The translations under genes and the position numbers were made by a program. Source: Flavobacterium sp. (GTDB taxonomy: Bacteria; Bacteroidota; Bacteroidia; Flavobacteriales; Flavobacteriaceae). From it: a stretch of DNA of 51,576 nucleotides. This document shows, piece by piece, positions 9,086 through 17,267 of this stretch (position 1 is its first letter; each line of letters starts with the position of its first letter). The stretch spans positions 1 through 51,576 of the forward strand of contig NZ_JANJUQ010000022.1 in assembly GCF_024710485.1 (NCBI RefSeq), given 5' to 3'. The notes beneath the pieces were generated by a model. It saw nothing but the letters and a program-made list of their open reading frames with translations, made no database searches and was not told where the DNA came from.

Positions 9086-9093
9086 TATTTTTG
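9086..9093 (+). promoter_or_regulatory. Promoter -7 element of the S4-domain gene (TATTTTTG)
   Basis: This TAnnTTTG match lies 31 nt before the ATG at 9125 and downstream of the alternative ATG at 9059. It supports the shorter start. Confidence 0.5.
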
Positions 9094-9124
9094 TGAACTA
9101 TTTAACGTTGATTTTGTAAAAAAA

Positions 9125-9499
9125 ATGAGAGTAGACAAATATCTTTGGTGTGTGCGTTATTACAAAACCCGAAACATGGTTACTGAAGCTTGTCGAAAAA
9201 ATCAAATCACCGTCAACGGTCAAGTGGCTAAGCCTTCTCGAGAAGTTTTTCCTATGGACAAAATTACTTTCAGAAAAGATCAAATTACCTACGTTATTAC
9301 CGTTTTGGATATTCCTTTGAATCGCGTTGGCGCTAAATTGGTTGACATCTACAGAAAAGATGAAACACCGCCTGAAGCTTTTGCTCACTTGGAGATGCTT
9401 AAACTATCCAAAGAACACTACAGAAAAACTGGAGTCGGAAGGCCTACGAAAAGAGATCGCAGGGATCTTGACAACTTTGACTTGGACAATGATTATTAA
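9125..9499 (+). CDS. S4-domain RNA-binding protein (Hsp15-like)
   Basis: This is a 124-residue basic protein that opens directly with an S4 RNA-binding domain (MRVDKYLWCVRYYKTRN, then ITVNGQVAKPSREV). It resembles Hsp15/HslR, which binds 50S subunits carrying nascent chains and helps rescue stalled ribosomes. The C-terminal tail is rich in charged residues (GRPTKRDRRDLDNFDLDND). The frame is open from an ATG at 9059, but those 22 extra residues do not fit the family. A promoter element lies inside that stretch, so I start at 9125. It stands alone between two minus-strand genes. Confidence 0.88.
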   Translation: MRVDKYLWCVRYYKTRNMVTEACRKNQITVNGQVAKPSREVFPMDKITFRKDQITYVITVLDIPLNRVGAKLVDIYRKDETPPEAFAHLEMLKLSKEHYRKTGVGRPTKRDRRDLDNFDLDNDY

Positions 9500-9555
9500 T
9501 CAAAATTGGTAACTAACGATTTAGTCAACAATCCGATACAGCGCTGAAAAATTGA

Positions 9556-12500
9556 CTATCTAACTACTTTTTTGGTGATTATTTGTCCGCTATCAGACTC
9601 TATCTGAATCAAAAGAACCTCGTTACTCAATCCGCCGTTAACAACCGTTTGATTGGAATCTATTGATTGTAAATCGAATAACAAACGTCCTCTTATATCA
9701 AATACTTTTACCGATTTCATAATAATCTTACCGGTATTAACTACAAAATTTTGTTCAGAATTTTTATAGACCACTACCTGATTAGCTGTGAAATCGGGGT
9801 TTAAAACTCCCAACAATTGCGACTCAAATCTAATCTTAAATCGGTCATCAAAAGTTCCCGAAGGAGTAGTAAATTCATAGTCTCCGGCTTTTAAATCATG
9901 GATAATATTGAATTGAGTATCCTCTAAATAAATATTTTGATTGTTAAATAAACCGTCAAAACTTGATATCCTAATTTTGTATACTCCGGAAATTGTAGAT
10001 TTAAATCCTAATGGAATTACATCTGTTGGGAGAAATGGCAAAGCTTTTCCTTGAATTGACAGCTTTTTACCTTCATGAGGAACGTATAATGCAACAACAT
10101 TACCTACATCAACCATTTCACCATCAAAACCTCTGTCCATTCCGGTATTGGTTGCATTTTCTATATATGCAACTAACGTTTGTTTAAAAGCTCCTTGATT
10201 ATTGTAAACATCTAACCAAAAACGGTGTCGCTCCAAACCAACAGCGTTTTGAGTTGTTTGATTACTCATCCTGAAAAATTGGTCGTTATTACCTGTAATT
10301 CTCATACTGTTCTTGAATAAAATTGTTCCTGAAGACAATCCTTTCACAAAAAATCCTTGTCCGGAGGCAATCTTACCATTAGGCACACTGGTATTTAAAC
10401 CCGGATTAGCAGCTGAAGAACCCGTGCCTACCCCACCAGAGTAGTTATACATTGCATAATCTCCCGCATTATAAACATTGTTAGTTATTGGAGTATTATG
10501 TGTCCATAAATATATGGTTGCATCAATTAACGGAATATTTGCAGGGTCAGACAAAAATGCATCTGCACTCAATGCACTAGGGTAAGGATTTCCAATCAGA
10601 TTAAATTGATTTGCATTACCTATAACCGACAAAGTGATATCTCCGGTATTGGGCACTCCTATAAATGATCCGTTAAAATTATTTGCTGTTGTAACATTAA
10701 AAGGGGAAACATCCGGAGCTCTGACTAAATACCCTTTACCGGGTATCATTGGAACATTAGTTGTTGCATAAGCCCAATTGTTTATCAAAGGATTGTAATA
10801 GAAAAACATTGAGCTTGAAGGCGAGAATGATATTAAGGTTTGCGGAGCAACAGGAGTTGACCAATAAACATAATCAAATCTTTTTATTGGAGTGCTTATT
10901 CTTTTGTAGGTTATATTGCCGGTGTTCGAGAAAGGCAGTCCTAAATTATTGAGAGAGTTTACTTGAACTAAACTAGAATTATTTTCAAAGATTAGGCTAC
11001 CTCCTACTATTTTAACATCGTTTTGAACGTTCAAAGTGTGACCGGAATTAATTACAATATCCCCGGATAACACCTCAACTGAACAAGCTTCTAAATCACC
11101 AGTTGAAGAAAAATTAGAATCTCCACAATCGAACACAACTTTAGTATTAAAATTAGGCAACCCATTACTCCAAGATACGCCATCCCAACGCGTTGTGGGG
11201 TATGCTATTGATACAAAGTTGGAATAAACAACAGGACAAGATCCATTTTGCATAACTGCACGGTAATAACGTGTTCCGGAAAATGTTCCAATACTACTAG
11301 ACGTTAGTACAGCAGTTGTATTAGCAATTGACGTTAAACCTGTGGTAAAAGCAGAATCGCTTGCATATTCCCAACGCACAATACTTCCCCCAGAAAAGCC
11401 TGTCAAAGTTAAATCTGAGGCCTGCCATGTGGCACAAATTAATTGATCACTGGAAAGTACTCCAGCGTTAGGCGTTGGAGTAACTGTGATATTAGTAGTT
11501 GAACTTGCTGAACAACCATTGGATCCAACTACACTTCCTGTATAAATTGTTGACACGTTAGGCTTCGTGTAAACAGTACCTGTTGGTGTACCGGCAATGT
11601 AAGGTATTGATGCCGCTGCATCAAAATAAAGTGCCGTTGGTGGATTCCAAGTTACTTCTACTGCTAAATTTCCGGTAATGCTAACATTGTCAATCGCCCA
11701 TCCAAAGTCCCAAGTAGCATCATACAAAAATCTTATCTTAACATTGGCAAGTCCTACATAAGCATTCATATTGATATTGGCATTACTAAAACTTGAGGGT
11801 GACCCCTGATTAGAAAGATAATTGCCAACAATAATCCAACTCACGCCTCCATCAGTTGACACTTCAACTCTTGCCTTATTTCCGGGTATATATCTTAAAA
11901 AATGAAAAAAGCTCAACGTTGCGCTGGTATAACCGGATAAATTAATAGAGGGAGATTCTAAATAGGTAAGAGTTCTGTTGGTTCCCGGACTTCCCTGTGC
12001 GTCAGAATTTGTCAAATAAAATTGAGAAACGTCGTTACTATTCATTGTGATATTCCAATAGGAACTTGAATAAGCATATGGACTTGGTCTTAAAGTCCAA
12101 GCTGCATTAGCTACAATTCCACCAACTGATGCATTAATTTTAGTCCAATTATTAGTAGGCGCATTGAAGTTTTCGCTAAAAATAACTACCGGTGTAGACA
12201 AATCTAAACTGGCATTTAAAGTTTGTATGGCTCCTTCACACAGAGTTGTAGAGGCAGGAACAATTGCAATTGCCGGAGGATCAGGATTAACTGTTACCGC
12301 ATAAGAAATTACAGTTGAACACAAACCTCCTGAAGATTGAGATGCTGTTAAGATATAATTTGTAGTAACTAATGGACTAAAAGTAAAACCGGAATTAACA
12401 TTTCCTGTTAAACCAACAGTAGTATTCCAAACAAATGTATCATAAGATTCAAACCCTGTCAGAGTTACGAGCCCAACAGATTCTCCCTTACAGATAGTTG

Positions 12501-15411
12501 AAGAAGTAGCACTGAAAGATATTGGCGGTGGTGCAGTAACGGTTGCAGTAACAGGTGTTAATAAAGATCGACAAATATTCGACAACTTCCAATTGTATGC
12601 GTAAAAGAAGAAAGTATTATCATAGTCATTCCCGGTAATATTTGCTATTGATGATGTATAAGGGTATGAAGCATTATCAATGTTTCCAATCAAGCCGGAA
12701 GCAGGCAATGTTTCAAAATACAGAAAGTAATTCCCTACAGCCAAATCTAAACCCAGCGAAATAGTTTGTGGAGTGTTTCCTCCGGCGACATTGGTGGTAT
12801 AATTGTAAGATGCAACTATAACATTTACTGCGTTTCTAATTTCAATTGTTCCATTCTGACCTGCAGTCATCGGATAGATATCAAAAGATTGTAGCGTTGT
12901 GGCAGCTGTTACTGAAAATCCTATCAATGTTTGTACCGCTTGTGTCCCTAATGATCCTCCTTGAATGGATGGTGAAATAGGTCCTAAACTTACCAGTCCA
13001 CCCGGAGCCTTAGATTGTGCATAAAAGACCGTAGTGGTTGATAACGTTGGAGTAACAAAAGTAGTCCCTGTAGATAATAAAGTTGTTCCAGATGAGTCAG
13101 AATACCATTCAATAGTTGATCCGGGAGCTCCAATAGCCTGTAAACTGGTAGAACCACCTCCGCACAATGTTCCGGATGTAACACTCAAAGGAAGCGCAGC
13201 AGCACAATCAGTACTAAAAGTTTGAATAGTACTCCAAATACTCTTATCGGTAGTACCGCAATTTCCTCGTACCCAAACATAGTATAAAGTAGCCGGAGCC
13301 AATCCGGAAACTGTAGCTGTAGTAGTACCAAATCCAACTACTGAACTTGGAATAGTAGAAAAACCAGGGGTTGTATTTGATGTACTAACATAAATTTCAT
13401 AACCTTCTGATGGTTCCGGAACTGAGGCAGACCAAGTAATAACCGCTGAATTACTGGTAACCGTTAGCACAGACAAATCAGTTGGTTCATAACAAGTTGG
13501 AGACACAATGATACTGATATCATCAATCAATATTTTACTCTGATTAGCAAAACTGTACCCTTGAAATCCAATATAGTAAATATTATCGGCTACCGGAGTA
13601 AAATCTACTGTAGCTGTTTGGTATACGGTATTCTGAAAATTTAACAAATCCAATATGGTATTGTTCATGCCACTTTCACTCGCGCCAGTCCCCAAACGAA
13701 CTCTCAAATTCTCAGAATATATTCCTGTACTTTGAGTGTTGTATTTAAACTTTAAACGATAAGTAACACCGGCAGTTAGATTTAATCCCGGAGAAAAAAA
13801 CCAATCATCAGAATCGGCACTGGAACTTGTATCCAAATGTAAAGCATTCGGATTGGATGAAGGTTGTACATTTTGTGTACTCCATGTGTTTAAATCCGAA
13901 TTGTTGTCCGCTACCGTAAAACAACTTGGCAATGAATTTAAGGCAGTAGAATCAAAATTCTGAAAATAAGGTATGTTGTATGCCCCGCAAACAGTGGTAC
14001 AAGTGGCTGTTGCACTATTAACATTACAAGTTAAACCAACAGCTCTAACTCTGAAATAATATGTAGTTAAAGGAAGTAAACCAGAAATCACTAAATTGGT
14101 TGATCCTGATGAGGATGCTCCGCTAAAAGAAGGTAATAATGCTGTAAATGTACTGTTGGTAGATACATCGATAAGGTAGTCTGTTGCTCCAGCAACTGCT
14201 GTCCATGACGCGGTAAAAGAATTACCTTCTACAGTAGAGGCTGTTAAACCTGTCGGTGCTGCAATACAAGTTGTTTTAGAAGCTGTAATCATAGCTCCTA
14301 AGTTATAATATGGCCCTCCTAAACACCCGGCATTGTAAGGAATAACCCAGTAGTAATAGGTTGTGTTTGGCGTCAAAGCTGTTTGTGTAAAAGTAGTGGC
14401 ATTAGTAACACTCAAAACCGTGTAAATGCCAGATATTACATTTGATACAGCCCAATAAGTTCTATTCGGCACATCAGAAACAGTCGGAGGAGTATTGACA
14501 GTACTTCTCAAAATTAAATAATTAGTAGGTGCCGGACTGGCAGCGGTAAAACTATTGCCTGTAAAAGAAGTTGATGTCACACCGGTATTTCCAACAACCA
14601 AAGAAGTTGGTCCGGCAGTAGGTGTTGTGCAAGGTAAGGGCGGTGTGTAGGTATACTTTAAACCACTATTGGGATATTCGGTAATACTAGTCCTAACAGT
14701 GCTGGAATTAGCTGTACCGTTTACTGTCTTTCCAAACCACGAAGCATTGGTATTCACACCGGTTTGCAATCGGTTTTGAACATCTCTTTGGGTAAAATTA
14801 TTTGATGCTCCCCTAATCCCAACTTGTGCATTTAGAACCGTAACATCATCAGGAGCACATACTCCATAAGAGAATTCGATTGTGTTACTAGTTTCATTCA
14901 ATCTAATCTGAAAATTGAAGTTCCCTGTTTTAGACTTCCTTCTGACATTACTCCATTGAACAACGAAAGTTCTGTTTGGGGCAGAACCGATAGTTTGATA
15001 AGCAATATTGTCCGTTGTAGCAATCAAATCAAGACCTAAAGCACTAATCGTTCCTCCATTAGTAAAAACTGTTGCAACACTTAAAGGAAGATAATTATTA
15101 GCGGTTGGTTGAACTCCAAATGATATATAACCATTAGGACTGATGAAGCATTGGGTTTGTGTTATGCCATCATAAACAAAATCAAACCCCAAAGTGGCCT
15201 GAAAAGCTGATCCCGGAGTATGATCATCCCAAGGTGCTGTGTAGGCAACCGAAGGACTAGTTAAAGCATTGTATACAGCATTTGATTCACTAAATGAATA
15301 AGTGGCAACTTGCGCTTTGGTTGTTTGATAAAAGCAAAACAACACTATGACACCAACCAAATCAATCCATCTTTTTTTATACTTAAAACCAAATCCTTTT
15401 CTAAAAAACAT
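9556..15411 (-). CDS. Giant modular secreted protein with T9SS sorting domain
   Basis: This is a 1951-residue protein for export by T9SS. After a long basic N-terminus and signal peptide (cleavage probably after KAQ) there are several parts. First comes an N-terminal beta-sandwich (to about 255), then two fibronectin type III modules (about 257-475). A MAM/choice-of-anchor-like jelly-roll follows (PYFQNFDSTALNSLPSCF), then a third FN3 module, Ig/PKD-like modules with the WYSDSSGTTLLS pattern, and a second jelly-roll near 1075-1250. The region after about 1330 is less recognisable. The last 75 residues are a type A sorting domain ending in ITKKVVR. It is probably an adhesin or cell-surface/matrix protein with no visible catalytic module. 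I prefer the ATG at 15411 over one 33 nt upstream. Confidence 0.85.
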   Translation of the reverse strand: MFFRKGFGFKYKKRWIDLVGVIVLFCFYQTTKAQVATYSFSESNAVYNALTSPSVAYTAPWDDHTPGSAFQATLGFDFVYDGITQTQCFISPNGYISFGVQPTANNYLPLSVATVFTNGGTISALGLDLIATTDNIAYQTIGSAPNRTFVVQWSNVRRKSKTGNFNFQIRLNETSNTIEFSYGVCAPDDVTVLNAQVGIRGASNNFTQRDVQNRLQTGVNTNASWFGKTVNGTANSSTVRTSITEYPNSGLKYTYTPPLPCTTPTAGPTSLVVGNTGVTSTSFTGNSFTAASPAPTNYLILRSTVNTPPTVSDVPNRTYWAVSNVISGIYTVLSVTNATTFTQTALTPNTTYYYWVIPYNAGCLGGPYYNLGAMITASKTTCIAAPTGLTASTVEGNSFTASWTAVAGATDYLIDVSTNSTFTALLPSFSGASSSGSTNLVISGLLPLTTYYFRVRAVGLTCNVNSATATCTTVCGAYNIPYFQNFDSTALNSLPSCFTVADNNSDLNTWSTQNVQPSSNPNALHLDTSSSADSDDWFFSPGLNLTAGVTYRLKFKYNTQSTGIYSENLRVRLGTGASESGMNNTILDLLNFQNTVYQTATVDFTPVADNIYYIGFQGYSFANQSKILIDDISIIVSPTCYEPTDLSVLTVTSNSAVITWSASVPEPSEGYEIYVSTSNTTPGFSTIPSSVVGFGTTTATVSGLAPATLYYVWVRGNCGTTDKSIWSTIQTFSTDCAAALPLSVTSGTLCGGGSTSLQAIGAPGSTIEWYSDSSGTTLLSTGTTFVTPTLSTTTVFYAQSKAPGGLVSLGPISPSIQGGSLGTQAVQTLIGFSVTAATTLQSFDIYPMTAGQNGTIEIRNAVNVIVASYNYTTNVAGGNTPQTISLGLDLAVGNYFLYFETLPASGLIGNIDNASYPYTSSIANITGNDYDNTFFFYAYNWKLSNICRSLLTPVTATVTAPPPISFSATSSTICKGESVGLVTLTGFESYDTFVWNTTVGLTGNVNSGFTFSPLVTTNYILTASQSSGGLCSTVISYAVTVNPDPPAIAIVPASTTLCEGAIQTLNASLDLSTPVVIFSENFNAPTNNWTKINASVGGIVANAAWTLRPSPYAYSSSYWNITMNSNDVSQFYLTNSDAQGSPGTNRTLTYLESPSINLSGYTSATLSFFHFLRYIPGNKARVEVSTDGGVSWIIVGNYLSNQGSPSSFSNANINMNAYVGLANVKIRFLYDATWDFGWAIDNVSITGNLAVEVTWNPPTALYFDAAASIPYIAGTPTGTVYTKPNVSTIYTGSVVGSNGCSASSTTNITVTPTPNAGVLSSDQLICATWQASDLTLTGFSGGSIVRWEYASDSAFTTGLTSIANTTAVLTSSSIGTFSGTRYYRAVMQNGSCPVVYSNFVSIAYPTTRWDGVSWSNGLPNFNTKVVFDCGDSNFSSTGDLEACSVEVLSGDIVINSGHTLNVQNDVKIVGGSLIFENNSSLVQVNSLNNLGLPFSNTGNITYKRISTPIKRFDYVYWSTPVAPQTLISFSPSSSMFFYYNPLINNWAYATTNVPMIPGKGYLVRAPDVSPFNVTTANNFNGSFIGVPNTGDITLSVIGNANQFNLIGNPYPSALSADAFLSDPANIPLIDATIYLWTHNTPITNNVYNAGDYAMYNYSGGVGTGSSAANPGLNTSVPNGKIASGQGFFVKGLSSGTILFKNSMRITGNNDQFFRMSNQTTQNAVGLERHRFWLDVYNNQGAFKQTLVAYIENATNTGMDRGFDGEMVDVGNVVALYVPHEGKKLSIQGKALPFLPTDVIPLGFKSTISGVYKIRISSFDGLFNNQNIYLEDTQFNIIHDLKAGDYEFTTPSGTFDDRFKIRFESQLLGVLNPDFTANQVVVYKNSEQNFVVNTGKIIMKSVKVFDIRGRLLFDLQSIDSNQTVVNGGLSNEVLLIQIESDSGQIITKKVVR

Positions 15412-15756
15412 ACAAATCAATAGGTATAATTCAACGTGAAGCAATAACGAAATTTAAAATCAAAACAAAAAATAATTATCATAAATCAGTAAAAACCAGC
15501 CCAATAGATAATCACTGGTAAATTTAAAGCAAAACTTTAAATTGTTAGGTAATTAAAAAAAATTGTTTTAAATAATCGTCAAAAGACATTAAAAAATCGA
15601 CAAAAAGCACTAAACTGTAGATATAGCAATAAATAACATACATCCATAAAAAACATCTATTACTTTTCGGTAAGTATTTTTAAATACTAAACATCATTTT
15701 AACTAATGGGTTTATAAAAGTAAAAAGAAGCCATTATCTTTGATAAAAAAATTAAG
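15412..15756. other. AT-rich divergent promoter region with a 9-bp inverted repeat
   Basis: This is a 345-nt non-coding gap between the divergent giant T9SS gene and the PyrR-like gene. It holds a perfect inverted repeat, AATTTAAAG (15521-15529) and CTTTAAATT (15535-15543), and a TATCTTTG promoter element near the right end. I see no convincing small reading frame. Confidence 0.6.
15735..15742 (+). promoter_or_regulatory. Promoter -7 element of the PyrR-like gene (TATCTTTG)
   Basis: This TAnnTTTG match lies 14 nt before the ATG, so the transcript would have a very short leader. Confidence 0.5.
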
Positions 15757-16251
15757 ATGACAAATATTATTCTCAATCACCAAGAAATCGAACACAAAAT
15801 CAGAAGAATTGCTTATCAGATTTATGAAACCTTTGCGGAGGAAGATGAAGTTGTATTAGCCGGAATTGCCTCTAATGGTTTCATACTAGCGCAAAAAATT
15901 GGTCAGGTTTTAAATGAAATTTCGGATTGTCAAATTACTTTATGTGAAGTTAAAATCGACAAGACCAATCCTTTTAAACCTATCACTACATCAGTAACTG
16001 AAGAAGCTTATAAAAATAAGTGTATTGTTTTGGTAGATGATGTACTAAACTCAGGCACAACTCTGATTTATGGCGTAAAACACTTTCTGAATGTTCCGGT
16101 GAAAAAATTCAAAACCGTTGTTTTAATCGATCGCAATCACAAGAAATACCCTGTAAAAGCTGATTTCAAAGGTATTTCGCTTTCTACTTCCTTAAAAGAA
16201 CACGTACAAGTAGTGTTTGAAGCGAATAATGATCATGCGTATTTAGTGTAA
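15757..16251 (+). CDS. PyrR-like phosphoribosyltransferase
   Basis: This is a 164-residue type I phosphoribosyltransferase. The PRPP-binding motif reads IVLVDDVLNSGTTL. The following VVLIDRNHKKYPVKADFKGISLST matches the PyrR/uracil phosphoribosyltransferase C-terminal region, where PyrR has VDRGHRELPIRADFVG. PyrR proteins regulate pyrimidine genes by binding mRNA and often also convert uracil plus PRPP to UMP. In this lineage, RNA-binding activity is unproven. The gene is tail-to-tail with aroK and their 3' ends overlap by nine bases. No pyr genes are nearby. Confidence 0.8.
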   Translation: MTNIILNHQEIEHKIRRIAYQIYETFAEEDEVVLAGIASNGFILAQKIGQVLNEISDCQITLCEVKIDKTNPFKPITTSVTEEAYKNKCIVLVDDVLNSGTTLIYGVKHFLNVPVKKFKTVVLIDRNHKKYPVKADFKGISLSTSLKEHVQVVFEANNDHAYLV

Positions 16252-16761
16252 TTTCCGGAGAATTTCTTCCGCAACAGCTTCAGGCATTTTTCCGTCGACA
16301 CTTACAACATTAAGAGCTTGATGATAGAAATAGCTCCGATCAAAAAGATTTTTGGCGATGAACTCCCGTAATTCTTCCTCTGACTTGTTGCACACTAACG
16401 GACGATTTCCCGAATCCATCAACAAGCGTTTGTAAAGTTCAGGTATTGAAGCTTTCAAATAAAACGAAACAACATTCGTAGCCTTTAACAGCAAGTGATT
16501 ATTGGCATAACAAGGCGTACCGCCACCGGTAGCAATGACTACAGATTGTGGTGCCTCTATCCATTTTTTAAATTCGAGATGTTCTTTTTTCCGGAAATAG
16601 ATTTCACCATACTTGGTAAAGATTTCACTAATAGATAAGTTTTCTGCTTTTTCGATGTTTTCATCTAAATCTACAAAGTCAATTTGTAGTTTTTCGGCAA
16701 TAATTTTACCTACCGTCGACTTCCCAACCGCCATATAACCGACCAAAACAATTTTTACCAT
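16243..16761 (-). CDS. aroK: Shikimate kinase
   Basis: AroK phosphorylates shikimate at the 3-hydroxyl with ATP, the fifth step of chorismate synthesis. The 172-residue protein shows Walker A (GYMAVGKSTVGK), the shikimate-binding DLDENIEKAE and FRKKEHLEF segments, VIATGGGTPC, and the lid arginine in SGNRPLV. The start at 16761 is the first ATG before the P-loop strand MVKIVLVGY. A TAAATTTG promoter element lies about 50 nt upstream, next to the divergent tRNA-Lys promoter. Confidence 0.94.
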   Translation of the reverse strand: MVKIVLVGYMAVGKSTVGKIIAEKLQIDFVDLDENIEKAENLSISEIFTKYGEIYFRKKEHLEFKKWIEAPQSVVIATGGGTPCYANNHLLLKATNVVSFYLKASIPELYKRLLMDSGNRPLVCNKSEEELREFIAKNLFDRSYFYHQALNVVSVDGKMPEAVAEEILRKLH

Positions 16762-16812
16762 CGCAATAAAACCTTATAAATTAAGCCCTTACAGACTATC
16801 CCAGAAAAAAGG

Positions 16813-16820
16813 CAAATTTA
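16813..16820 (-). promoter_or_regulatory. aroK promoter -7 element (TAAATTTG)
   Basis: This TAnnTTTG match on the minus strand lies 52 nt before the aroK ATG. I see no clear -33 box. Confidence 0.4.
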
Positions 16821-16832
16821 TAGCAAAATTGC

Positions 16833-16864
16833 TTTGAAATATAAATAATAACGTCTTATATTTG
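16833..16864 (+). promoter_or_regulatory. tRNA-Lys promoter
   Basis: TTTG at 16833-16836 and TATATTTG at 16857-16864 are spaced by 20 nt. The mature tRNA begins 26 nt downstream. Confidence 0.75.
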
Positions 16865-16889
16865 CACCCGCATTCAAGAAATGAATATT

Positions 16890-16962
16890 GACTCGATAGC
16901 TCAGTTGGTAGAGCACAACACTTTTAATGTTGGGGTCCTGGGTTCGAGCCCCAGTCGGGTCA
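16890..16962 (+). tRNA. tRNA-Lys (anticodon UUU)
   Basis: This is a complete 73-nt cloverleaf. The seven-pair acceptor stem is GACTCGA/TCGGGTC. The D arm stem is GCTC/GAGC. The anticodon stem CAACA/TGTTG has the loop CTTTTAA (anticodon 16923-16925), and the T arm is CTGGG-TTCGAGC-CCCAG. The discriminator base is A and CCA is not encoded. Confidence 0.97.
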
Positions 16963-16967
16963 CAAAA

Positions 16968-16997
16968 AGTTGTTCGCCAAGCGGATGACTTTTTTTG
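16968..16997 (+). terminator. Terminator-like hairpin between tRNA-Lys and tRNA-Leu
   Basis: AGTTGTTCGC (16968-16977) pairs with GCGGATGACT (16981-16990) through ten pairs, some of them G-U, around a CAA loop, and is followed by seven T. It lies 13 nt before tRNA-Leu. It could terminate or be a processing hairpin. Confidence 0.6.
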
Positions 16998-17002
16998 TTT
17001 TC

Positions 17003-17084
17003 GGCCACGTGGAGAAATTGGTAGACTCGCCCTCTTGAGGGGGTGGTGTCGCAAGACGTGTCAGTTCGAATCTGATCGTGGTCA
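17003..17084 (+). tRNA. tRNA-Leu (anticodon GAG)
   Basis: This is an 82-nt class II tRNA. The acceptor is GGCCACG/CGTGGTC (one G-U), then a D arm with AAATTGGTAGA, the anticodon loop TTGAGGG, a long variable arm TGTC-GCAA-GACG, and a T arm with TTCGAAT. The anticodon stem CCCTC/GGTGG carries a C29-U41 mismatch. The discriminator is A and CCA is not encoded. No promoter of its own is visible after the upstream hairpin. Confidence 0.9.
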
Positions 17085-17094
17085 CTAAAACGTT

Positions 17095-17123
17095 AAAAGC
17101 ACTCTGTTCAGAGTGTTTTTTTT
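17095..17123 (+). terminator. Terminator after the tRNA pair
   Basis: CACTCTG (17100-17106) pairs with CAGAGTG (17109-17115) and is followed by eight T. Confidence 0.8.
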
Positions 17124-17238
17124 ACCTCAAAATAACTATTTTCTTTCTAAAACACTGCAGGAACACCTTGAATTCCTAATCTATTGCTCTTTTTTTGAAA
17201 GTTTTAGCCCAAAAACATGCTTGGTAAATTAATTTTAC

Positions 17239-17252
17239 TAATTTTGTTTAAC
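17239..17252 (+). promoter_or_regulatory. Promoter and GTTTAAC box of the MerR gene
   Basis: TAATTTTG (17239-17246) fits TAnnTTTG and runs directly into GTTTAAC (17246-17252). The crtI promoter has the matching arrangement TATTTTTG-GTTAAAC, in which the box is the same site read from the other strand. This suggests the regulator binds its own promoter. Confidence 0.55.
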
Positions 17253-17267
17253 TAAATCAAATAAAAG

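Noticed and set aside
9059..9124. 22-residue extension of the S4-domain protein
   Set aside because: A promoter element lies inside it and family members start at MRVDKYLW.
9556..15411. Possibility that the giant protein is a fused or frameshifted set of genes
   Set aside because: The frame is continuous from signal peptide to sorting domain, with normal module order.
16818..17054. 78-codon minus-strand frame
   Set aside because: It runs antisense across both tRNA genes and their hairpin, which explains its sequence.
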